5,496 bases of DNA from Spirochaetota bacterium. GTDB lineage: Bacteria; Spirochaetota; Spirochaetia; Treponematales; UBA12059. Position numbers and translations under genes: made by a program. The notes beneath the pieces were generated by a model. The model did not search any database. It was not told where the DNA came from and was given only the letters and a program-made list of their open reading frames with translations. This document shows positions 1 to 5,496 of the stretch, in pieces (within the stretch, counting starts at the first letter, position 1; each line of letters starts with the position of its first letter). The DNA lies in contig JAKQNL010000123.1 of assembly GCA_029565815.1 (NCBI GenBank), positions 1-5,496 of the forward strand, written 5' to 3'.

Positions 1-1709
1 TACACGGCTAGCACCTCCGCCTGCGGCGCAAGATCCAGCGCAAACACGGGGCTTAAAACCGATACGACATACACGCGCTTGCCTGCGGTTATCGCAGTTT
101 TTGCCAACATTGCGCTTGCTTCGTTTGCGACGCATATAATGATCGAATCGCATGAACGCAAAGCAGTCCGGAAAGCGCTCAGTTCATCTGGTTTTGGACT
201 ATCGGCAGGCTGGTAGGAAAAACGGAATGTCGACCACGATGCAGCAGCTGGTATGACTGCTGCTTCCGTAAAGAAATCGGGAAACTGAGCGGCAAGCAGA
301 ATGCGCCCGGCCGGAGCTTCCCTGTCCGCGCCGACCATGGTAGCGCTACGCATGGCCTGACCGTCAAAAAAAGTCTTCGACTGCGGGCTTTGCATTGCAT
401 CTTGCGAATTGTCGCTTGGAAAAACCCCTTGCCTGCCCCTGGGCAGGAGCCAGCGCAACTTTGAGCCTATAACCCGCAAAGCCGATTCGTCCACCCTTGC
501 ACGAAAAACCGGGTCACTTTTATATAACGCCGACAGGCGCAGCCAGGATTCTTCCTGCAGCGCTATCGTTTTTGAAAACATAAGTATGTCATTGCCGGCC
601 CTGACGGCAAGCTCGCAGGTTTCGGACAAGCCTCCGGGGGACCAAGCGCCGGCCATCATAAGGTCGTCCGTGATAACTAGGCCTTCAAAACCTATGCGGC
701 CGCGAAGAATGTCCTTTAAGAACAGAGGCGACAGCGATGCAGGAACCTTTGCGCCGCTTATTGCAGGATAGGCAAGATGGCCGCTCATGACGCCGGCTAT
801 ACCTTCGGCGGCCAAGAGCCGGTACGGAACCAGCTCGCGGTTCCACAGGGTTTCCATGTCGATGCTGATAACCGGCAGTATGCCGTGCGAATCCAGCTCG
901 GTATCGCCGTGGCCGGGAAAATGTTTTGCCGTGGCTGCAACGCCGGCATCGGCCATGCCTTTGGCCCAAGCCGCAGCAAGGATGGCGGTATCTGTAGGAT
1001 CGGAAGAAAATGCCCGCGGACCTATGATGGTCGAATCGGGCCTGGTGGCAAGATCTACCGTTGGGGCGAAATTCATCGTAATGCCAAGCGCGGAAAGCTC
1101 CAGGCCTATGTAGTATGCGCTGTCGTATGCGTCGCTTGTATATGCGGATGCGCCTATGGCCATATTGCCTGGCGTTATGCTTGTATCACCTTTTACGTGC
1201 CGTATCCAGCCGCCTTCCTGGTCGGTCGCAACAAACGGCGGCACATCGTGAGGGCCCTGGGATGCAGCTTCCTGGATGGCGGCGATGGCCTGTGCAAGCC
1301 GGCCGGTATCCTCAGCGTTCCAGCCGAATATTTTTATGCCGCCTAAGCCGCGCTTACGTATCCACTCTAAAAGGAGCGGTGTTGGCTGGTCGCCCCCGTA
1401 AGACAGCATGAACAGCTGTCCAAGCCGTTCGTCCGGACTCATGGCGGCAAGCATTGCCGAAGCCGCCTGTGCCGGGTCCATCCCTGATGCATCCCAAAAC
1501 GACGACAGAGCGCTAGCAGGACCCGTTCCATCGGCAGGGGCCGTGGTAGCGGGAAGCTGGCCGGAAGTCCGGGCGTGGGCAGGCAGGCAGGCGGACAGCG
1601 CGCTCACTATAAGGGCGGCCGCAACGCACCAGAATGCGTATCGACTGAGCGCAAGCGCGGGGAAACGCGCCAGGCGCCGCTTAGCGGTACGCCTGGCCTT
1701 CAAGCTCAT
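1..1709 (-). CDS. NagZ-type family 3 glycoside hydrolase (beta-N-acetylhexosaminidase), lipoprotein-like signal, 3' end cut by window
   Basis: This frame is open from an ATG at 1709 to the window edge, giving 569 codons with no stop. The first ~45 residues form a signal sequence: an Arg/Lys-rich start, a hydrophobic run at about 25-40, then a lipobox L38-S39-A40-C41. The GH3 barrel follows, with ATDQEGG (D163-G167), KHFPGHGDTELDSH (K262-H275) and VITDDLMM (D348/D349). By family knowledge, D273 and H275 are the NagZ acid/base dyad and D348 is the likely nucleophile. Such enzymes remove N-acetylglucosamine from peptidoglycan fragments. From about residue 470 the sequence resembles the GH3 C-terminal domain, as in the exported Bacillus NagZ/YbbD type (about 640 aa), so perhaps 60-90 residues lie outside the window. 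The ATG sits inside the end of trxB (29-base overlap) with no clear Shine-Dalgarno, which suggests translational coupling. The fold and motifs are secure; the exact substrate and lipidation are inferred. Confidence 0.93.
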   Translation of the reverse strand, partial: MSLKARRTAKRRLARFPALALSRYAFWCVAAALIVSALSACLPAHARTSGQLPATTAPADGTGPASALSSFWDASGMDPAQAASAMLAAMSPDERLGQLFMLSYGGDQPTPLLLEWIRKRGLGGIKIFGWNAEDTGRLAQAIAAIQEAASQGPHDVPPFVATDQEGGWIRHVKGDTSITPGNMAIGASAYTSDAYDSAYYIGLELSALGITMNFAPTVDLATRPDSTIIGPRAFSSDPTDTAILAAAWAKGMADAGVAATAKHFPGHGDTELDSHGILPVISIDMETLWNRELVPYRLLAAEGIAGVMSGHLAYPAISGAKVPASLSPLFLKDILRGRIGFEGLVITDDLMMAGAWSPGGLSETCELAVRAGNDILMFSKTIALQEESWLRLSALYKSDPVFRARVDESALRVIGSKLRWLLPRGRQGVFPSDNSQDAMQSPQSKTFFDGQAMRSATMVGADREAPAGRILLAAQFPDFFTEAAVIPAAASWSTFRFSYQPADSPKPDELSAFRTALRSCDSIIICVANEASAMLAKTAITAGKRVYVVSVLSPVFALDLAPQAEVLAV

Positions 1710-2619
1710 CGATATACTGTGCCGCGCAGTGGGCGGCTACCGCTCCGTCGGATACCGCGGTTATCACCTGCCTAAACGGCGTTGCGCGAACATCGCCGGC
1801 CGCAAACAGGCCTGGCATGTTGGTTTCCATGCGGTCGTTCGTGATGACGGAACCGGATTCGTCTTTTGCTATGCCTTCGGGCAGGATGGCCGTCTGGGGA
1901 TCCGAACCCACAAAGACGAAAACCGCGGCGGCAGCTTCCTCGCGTATCGCGCCGGTTTTCAGATTTTTTATGAGCACTTTTTCCACGGTCTTGGCGCCCT
2001 GGATGGATTCCACCACGCTGTCCCACAGCACCTGGATGCGCGGGTTTTTAAGCACGCGGTCGGCAATCGCTTTTTGCGCGCGGAAGCGGTCTTTGCGGTG
2101 AACCATGACAATGCTGTCCGCCAGCTTGGACAGGAACATGGCTTCGTCGCAGGCCGAATCGCCGCCGCCTACCACAACCATGCGCTTGCCCTTGAAAAAA
2201 GGCCCGTCGCAGGTTGCGCAATAGGACACGCCGCGTCCGCAGAATTCGGCTTCACCATGCGTGCCAAGCTGGCGGTGCTTTGCACCCGTTGCCACGATAA
2301 CAGCCTTGGCTGTTATATCGCCATCACCGGTGCTTATGACAAAACGCTGCCCGTCTTTGCGTATCGAACTGACGCTGGTGGACACAAAGCGCGCACCAAA
2401 AGCCTCTGCCTGCGCGCGCATGGTTTCCGCCCAGCTATAGCCGTCTACAACCTGCGGCAGTCCAGGATAATTCTCTAGCTTTTCTATGAGCAGAGCCTGC
2501 CCGCCGTGGGCCATTTCCTCTATGACAAGGGTGTCGAGGTTAGCTCGGGCTCCATACTGGGCTGCGCCCAAACCTGCCGCGCCTCCGCCAATAATCGCCA
2601 GATCGGCTGTTTCCGCCAT
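1681..2619 (-). CDS. trxB: Thioredoxin reductase (NADPH)
   Basis: This flavoenzyme moves electrons from NADPH through FAD to thioredoxin in the cytoplasm. The 312-aa product has the normal length of bacterial low-molecular-weight TrxB. Visible motifs in order are the FAD-binding GGGAAG (11-16), a VIVATGAKHR stretch (108-116), the redox-active pair C134-A-T-C137 followed by DGPFF, the NADPH-binding GGGDSACDEA (151-160), the 2'-phosphate-recognising HRKDRFR (174-180), and the C-terminal FAD motif FAAGDV (272-277). Nothing essential is missing. I chose the ATG at 2619 over an in-frame TTG at 2637, because GGAGG lies four bases before the ATG and the protein then begins just ahead of the first beta strand, as is usual. 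It is the first gene of a probable operon with the overlapping glycoside hydrolase downstream. A sigma70-like promoter lies about 70 bases upstream. Ferredoxin/flavodoxin-type reductases of the same fold are a less likely alternative, because they lack the CATC pair. Confidence 0.98.
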   Translation of the reverse strand: MAETADLAIIGGGAAGLGAAQYGARANLDTLVIEEMAHGGQALLIEKLENYPGLPQVVDGYSWAETMRAQAEAFGARFVSTSVSSIRKDGQRFVISTGDGDITAKAVIVATGAKHRQLGTHGEAEFCGRGVSYCATCDGPFFKGKRMVVVGGGDSACDEAMFLSKLADSIVMVHRKDRFRAQKAIADRVLKNPRIQVLWDSVVESIQGAKTVEKVLIKNLKTGAIREEAAAAVFVFVGSDPQTAILPEGIAKDESGSVITNDRMETNMPGLFAAGDVRATPFRQVITAVSDGAVAAHCAAQYIDELEGQAYR

Positions 2620-2623
2620 GGTG

Positions 2624-2628
2624 CCTCC
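2624..2628 (-). promoter_or_regulatory. Ribosome-binding site of trxB
   Basis: The minus strand reads GGAGG, then CACC, then the ATG at 2619. This near-consensus Shine-Dalgarno sequence has a slightly short four-base spacer. It decides the trxB start: the in-frame TTG at 2637 lies upstream of it and has no such site of its own. Confidence 0.85.
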
Positions 2629-2638
2629 GTGCGTCAAA

Positions 2639-2658
2639 GCCGCTTCTATATCAGCGGC
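2639..2658. repeat. Inverted repeat in the divergent trxB / transglutaminase-TPR gap
   Basis: GCCGCT at 2639-2644 is repeated inverted as AGCGGC at 2653-2658, separated by eight A/T-rich bases. The arms lie between the two divergent starts. They would fall within the untranslated leader of trxB if the promoter at 2689-2717 is used, and just upstream of the plus-strand gene start. The repeat could be an operator for a dimeric regulator or an RNA hairpin ahead of the trxB ribosome-binding site. With six-base arms, chance is also possible. Confidence 0.4.
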
Positions 2659-2679
2659 CTTATTGCTATCTTACAGTAT

Positions 2680-3996
2680 ATGCTTGCTACTATACCCGGC
2701 CGCAGGTTTTTTGTCATCGCCATAGCCGCCGCTCATCTTACTCTTCCCCTGTGCGCGCAGGAAGAAATACCTGTGCGCATCACGGCGGATCCAACGCTGA
2801 CAAGCCTTGCGCAGGCAGATTCGGGCTCCGATCCTTTAGCTATACTGACAGCCGGCATTTATTTTTCCGGAACAGACGAAACGCGCGCCAGGCATGCAAC
2901 GACGTATGCATCCAGCGCATTAGACTATGCCCGTACGCTTATGGACGCATACCCGGAACCGTATGCGCGCGGCCAGGCGATTCTTGCATACCTGCACGGA
3001 ACCTGGCTTAAGCGCTATGTGGAAACGGAAACGACCATAGACTCGGCCCTAATAGACGGCAGGTACAACTGCGTGTCTTCATCAATTTTGTACCTGGCCC
3101 TTGCCCTTGCGGCCGGACTAGACGTTCACGGTGTGGTAACGCCTGACCACGCCCTGTGTGCCGTACGCATAGGCGAGCAATGGGTGGATGTGGAAACCAC
3201 CAACCCCTTAGGCTTTGACCCCGGCACAAAAAAAGAATTCCACGACAGCTTTGGCCGCGTTACCGGCTACAGCTACGTACCGCCCAGTGACAGCGCCAAG
3301 CGTCGCGACGCGGATTTTCACCACATGAACGCCCTCATCCTGTGGAACCGCGCAAACCTCTTTGAGCGTTCCGGCAAATTTGCCCAGGCGCTTGCCCTCA
3401 GTGTCGACGCATACGCCTGGTACCGCAGCGACGAGTCCCTTGCCCACCTGGCCGGGCGGGCCCACAACCTGGCTGCGGTGTACCTGAATGCCAGGCGCTG
3501 GGATGATGGCATTGCGTTTATGGAATCTGTCATGGCCCTGTATGGCCCTATAGGCAAGCTAGCGGAACTGACGCGCCAAGCCCGCGCCGCCCGCCTGGCA
3601 GACAGTCTGCAGACTATGGACCCAGCGCTTGCCCGTACGGCGGTGCAGAACGCATGGGCAAGCGGGCAGATCAGCGAAAGCGAATACGAAACCATGTACA
3701 GCTATGCCCTGTCGCAACAAGCGAACAAACTGTTTCAGGCCGGCTTGTGGCTAGAAGCCTGGCAGATGCTGGAAGCCGCCCGCATCCAGCGGCCTAGGTC
3801 ATCCGAACTAGCAAGGCTTACCCGGTCTGCGAAAGCAAACCTGATTGCCTCATGGCACAACAACTTTGCCCAGCTGTATAACGCCGGCCGCTACCGGGAA
3901 GCCCTGGATGCGCTTGCCGAAGGACTGTCGCTCTTTCCTACAGATCCAACGCTGCTACGGGACCAGGAACTGGCCCGCAAAGCCCTGTCCCGCTAA
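2680..3996 (+). CDS. Exported transglutaminase-like protein with C-terminal TPR repeats
   Basis: The 438-aa product begins with a Sec signal peptide: a short N-region with Arg8-Arg9, a hydrophobic core at 10-24 and probable cleavage CAQ|EE near residue 27. Residues about 75-205 look like a transglutaminase/cysteine-protease core. YNCVSSS carries Cys131, TPDHALCAV carries His157, and WVDVETTNP carries Asp170 or Glu172 as the third catalytic position. Helical repeats of TPR type follow at about 213-247, 255-288, 340-372 and 386-420. The mature protein should act outside the cytoplasm, either as a peptide-bond or isopeptide enzyme or as a non-catalytic binding module; the target is unknown. The ATG at 2680 was chosen because it gives an ideal signal peptide. 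The frame stays open upstream, but those codons overlap trxB, and no Shine-Dalgarno precedes 2680. The gene is divergent from trxB and convergent with the Ig-like gene, so it is probably transcribed alone. Confidence 0.87.
   Translation: MLATIPGRRFFVIAIAAAHLTLPLCAQEEIPVRITADPTLTSLAQADSGSDPLAILTAGIYFSGTDETRARHATTYASSALDYARTLMDAYPEPYARGQAILAYLHGTWLKRYVETETTIDSALIDGRYNCVSSSILYLALALAAGLDVHGVVTPDHALCAVRIGEQWVDVETTNPLGFDPGTKKEFHDSFGRVTGYSYVPPSDSAKRRDADFHHMNALILWNRANLFERSGKFAQALALSVDAYAWYRSDESLAHLAGRAHNLAAVYLNARRWDDGIAFMESVMALYGPIGKLAELTRQARAARLADSLQTMDPALARTAVQNAWASGQISESEYETMYSYALSQQANKLFQAGLWLEAWQMLEAARIQRPRSSELARLTRSAKANLIASWHNNFAQLYNAGRYREALDALAEGLSLFPTDPTLLRDQELARKALSR
2689..2717 (-). promoter_or_regulatory. 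Predicted sigma70-type promoter of trxB
   Basis: On the minus strand, ATGACA (2717-2712; 5 of 6 matches to TTGACA) is followed after exactly 17 bases by TATAGT (2694-2689; 5 of 6 matches to TATAAT). Transcription would begin near 2682, leaving a leader of about 60 bases before the trxB start. The core lies within the first codons of the divergent transglutaminase-TPR gene. This is a prediction from pattern and spacing only. Confidence 0.55.
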
Positions 3997-4004
3997 AGCC
4001 ATCC

Positions 4005-4024
4005 TGCCACGAAGCTTCGTGGCA
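4005..4024. repeat. Perfect 20-base palindrome between convergent genes
   Basis: TGCCACGAAGCTTCGTGGCA is its own reverse complement. It begins eight bases after the stop codon of the plus-strand transglutaminase-TPR gene. As RNA it would fold into an eight-pair stem with an AGCU loop. For plus-strand transcripts it is followed by C and seven A residues, not U, so it is not a standard intrinsic terminator for that gene. It may protect the 3' end of that message, help termination in a Rho-dependent way, or bind a protein as DNA. Confidence 0.7.
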
Positions 4025-4025
4025 C

Positions 4026-4055
4026 AAAAAAAGGCCGCCCCTTTTCGGGACGGCC
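4026..4055 (-). terminator. Intrinsic terminator of the Ig-like/outer-membrane gene
   Basis: Read on the minus strand, GGCCGUCCC pairs with GGGGCGGCC around a GAAAAG-type loop (4055-4033) and is followed directly by seven T residues (4032-4026). The sixth stem pair is U-G in the minus-strand RNA but would be a C-A mismatch in plus-strand RNA. This and the T-tract both point to minus-strand use. It lies 35 bases past the stop codon of the gene ending at 4090. Confidence 0.9.
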
Positions 4056-4089
4056 AGCTCGCTACTGCATACAAGGTGCAGCTAAAATC

Positions 4090-5496
4090 TTAGAACAGTC
4101 CAATTCTCATGCCGATTGCGATATTCGGCTTGATAGATTCCGCAAGGCTTCCGGAAGCCTCGGACGGGATGAATACCAGACCGCCTTCCAGATACAGTCC
4201 AATGCTCTTGAAGAACGTGGTGTCGAAGGTGAACTTCGCGAATTCCCACTGGCCGACTACCGCAGACAGCACCATGTACTTGCCGTTTGGCGGCGAGAAA
4301 ATGGATCCTATGTCGTAGGTCTGGCTAAAGTAAGTGAAAGCGGCTCCTATGGTAACGGACATGCTGAAGAAGTCCCAGTCCGGGCCAAACCAGTAGCCGA
4401 AGGGCAGATACGCGACGTTCGCAAGCATTTTCAGACCCAGCACCCAACCGCCAAAGCGCGACAGTTCGGATGCTGGGGTATCCGGGGTCTTTATGCCAAA
4501 CAGGTTTTTCCAGCTTGGAGTGGCTTCAAAGCCCTGGCCGATTTCACCCTGCAGCTTTACGTTGTCCTCGAAGAACGACAGGCCCAGGCCGGTCTCAAAG
4601 CGGGTTGCGCCCATCACGTGCAGATCCAGGTACGAACCCTGGATGAAGCCCGGAACCTCGTACGAAGCCTTGTCGCCCGTGCGTACAACCACTTCTACCT
4701 TAGACAGCCCGTTCAGGTCGAAGGCTGTTCCTTCTATAACGATAGACTCGTTGAAGCGTCCGTTCTCCGCCGGCTGCACCAGGACCACGTCGGGGGCCTT
4801 GGTATCCACCGTAAAGATGCGCTTACGGGTAGCTGTTTCGCCGGAGGCAAAGGTAACGCGCACCAAAAGGCGCAATTCGCCGTTGGTGAATTCCTGGGTT
4901 TCCAGGCGGTACTTGAATTTCTCTATGCCCTTGGCCAGCTCAAACGATCGGCCGTTGTCCCGGCTTATCTCTACCTTTACCGGTTTGCGGTCTTTAAGCA
5001 GGCGCTGGTAGGTTGCCCAGGCTTCCTTGTCCGCCTTGTCGGCCACTTCCATATCCCAGCCGGCATTGCCAACCAGGTAGGGCCGGCCGGATACAAAGTC
5101 GCCGGTAAAGAACGAGTCGACATCCACCCAGGGTCCAAGGCGGGTGTACTCGATGGAACGAGTTTCGGACACGATAGCGGCTCCGGCAGCGCTCACTGCC
5201 TCGATGCGGAAACTAAGGGTACCATCCTCGACACTGGCCGGATCAACCGGCAGCGAGAAGTAGCCTTCCTTGTTAAGGTCCACCGTCGCAAAGGGCTGGT
5301 CTCCAAGGAACACGGTTGCCTTCTGGGGCATAGTTGCCGACACGATGCGTCCGTCCAGGGTAAAGTGACTGCTTATCTGTTCGCCGTGTGCGGGGAATAC
5401 AAATTCCGCAAGGTCGGCTTTTTCTACTGCGCGTATCAGTATGTTCCTGGACTGGTAGCTTCGGTTGTCGGCTCGGTCGGTGGCCGTTACCTTGAG
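4090..5496 (-). CDS. Large surface/outer-membrane protein with Ig-like modules and probable C-terminal beta-barrel, 5' end cut by window
   Basis: The frame is open from the right edge (5496) to a TAA at 4092-4090 and gives the last 468 residues of a longer protein; no start codon in the window is convincing. I do not recognise a named family. The in-window residues show repeated beta-sandwich features of the bacterial Ig-like type: a module end 'TATDRADNRS' at 4-13, a second module at about 30-120 (FPAHGEQ... VFLGDQPFATVDLNKEGYFS), a region at about 165-232 with EISRDNGRSF, and a further module from KAPDVVLVQPAENG at 233. After about residue 290 the character changes to amphipathic beta strands rich in Gly, Phe, Tyr and Trp. 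The protein ends in GMRIGLF, with the terminal Phe typical of proteins inserted by the BAM outer-membrane machinery. A surface-exposed or periplasmic module anchored by a C-terminal barrel is inferred. The gene ends at a strong terminator and converges on the transglutaminase-TPR gene. Confidence 0.8.
   Translation of the reverse strand, partial: LKVTATDRADNRSYQSRNILIRAVEKADLAEFVFPAHGEQISSHFTLDGRIVSATMPQKATVFLGDQPFATVDLNKEGYFSLPVDPASVEDGTLSFRIEAVSAAGAAIVSETRSIEYTRLGPWVDVDSFFTGDFVSGRPYLVGNAGWDMEVADKADKEAWATYQRLLKDRKPVKVEISRDNGRSFELAKGIEKFKYRLETQEFTNGELRLLVRVTFASGETATRKRIFTVDTKAPDVVLVQPAENGRFNESIVIEGTAFDLNGLSKVEVVVRTGDKASYEVPGFIQGSYLDLHVMGATRFETGLGLSFFEDNVKLQGEIGQGFEATPSWKNLFGIKTPDTPASELSRFGGWVLGLKMLANVAYLPFGYWFGPDWDFFSMSVTIGAAFTYFSQTYDIGSIFSPPNGKYMVLSAVVGQWEFAKFTFDTTFFKSIGLYLEGGLVFIPSEASGSLAESIKPNIAIGMRIGLF

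Noticed and set aside
777..1346. A 189-codon open frame on the plus strand opposite the glycoside hydrolase
   Set aside because: The minus strand in this stretch encodes the conserved catalytic core of the hydrolase without interruption. The plus-strand product is Cys/Gly/Arg-rich and matches no family that I recognise.
1408..2478. A 356-codon open frame on the plus strand opposite trxB and the start of the hydrolase gene
   Set aside because: It lies antisense to an unmistakable trxB, the product has low-complexity, unfamiliar sequence with no domain, and no ribosome-binding site is evident. GC-rich coding sequence commonly leaves the opposite strand open.
2620..2637. N-terminal extension of trxB from a TTG codon at 2637
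   Set aside because: It would add six residues upstream of the ATG and would place the strong GGAGG site inside the gene. The ATG at 2619 fits the ribosome-binding site and the family's usual start.
2506..2679. Upstream extension of the transglutaminase-TPR frame to an ATG at 2506
   Set aside because: These codons run antisense through the first part of trxB, and the extra residues would bury the signal peptide in the middle of the protein.
4005..4024. The palindrome as an intrinsic terminator of the plus-strand gene
   Set aside because: The bases that follow on the plus strand are C and seven A residues, so the U-tract needed after the stem is absent.
4090..5343. A GTG at 5343 as the start of the Ig-like protein
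   Set aside because: The frame stays open upstream to the window edge and the upstream residues continue the Ig-like pattern. There is no signal peptide after 5343 for what appears to be an envelope protein.
1..5496. Mobile elements, CRISPR arrays, tRNA or rRNA genes
   Set aside because: Coding sequence covers almost the whole window. I saw no transposase, terminal inverted repeats, spaced direct repeats or RNA-gene signatures in the two short gaps.

Overview
The window holds four protein-coding genes packed with little spacing. Two are cut by the window edges. It is moderately GC-rich chromosomal sequence with no sign of a mobile element, CRISPR array, tRNA or rRNA. The organism looks like a diderm (outer-membrane) bacterium. 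I lean towards a spirochaete of the Treponema/Spirochaeta type, from the feel of the secreted proteins: a Sec signal ending in CAQ|EE, a transglutaminase-like/TPR protein with a 'VDVETTNP' motif, and an Ig-like plus outer-membrane-type protein ending in Phe. This placement is inference; no marker gene settles it.

Region 1 (minus strand, 1-2619) is a probable two-gene operon. trxB (thioredoxin reductase, complete, 312 aa) comes first. It is followed, with a 29-base overlap, by a NagZ-type family 3 glycoside hydrolase that carries a lipoprotein-like signal sequence and runs off the left edge after 569 codons. A good sigma70-like promoter and a strong ribosome-binding site precede trxB; none is visible in front of the hydrolase gene, so its expression probably depends on trxB.

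Region 2 (2620-2679) is a 60-base divergent intergenic gap containing an inverted repeat. The trxB promoter core lies beyond it, inside the start of the opposite gene.

Region 3 (plus strand, 2680-3996) encodes an exported protein of 438 aa. It has a transglutaminase/cysteine-protease-like core (Cys131, His157, Asp170 or Glu172) followed by TPR-like helical repeats.

Region 4 (3997-4089) is a convergent gap. It holds a perfect 20-base palindrome and, next to it, an intrinsic terminator whose T-tract and G-U pair orient it to the minus-strand gene.

Region 5 (minus strand, 4090-5496) is the C-terminal 468 residues of a large surface or outer-membrane protein with Ig-like beta modules and a probable beta-barrel end.

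Three of the four genes therefore act, or probably act, at the cell envelope. trxB is the cytoplasmic exception. I see no clear evidence of a new multi-gene system. The most interesting items are the transglutaminase-TPR protein, the overlapping trxB-hydrolase pair, and the compact regulatory layouts between the genes.
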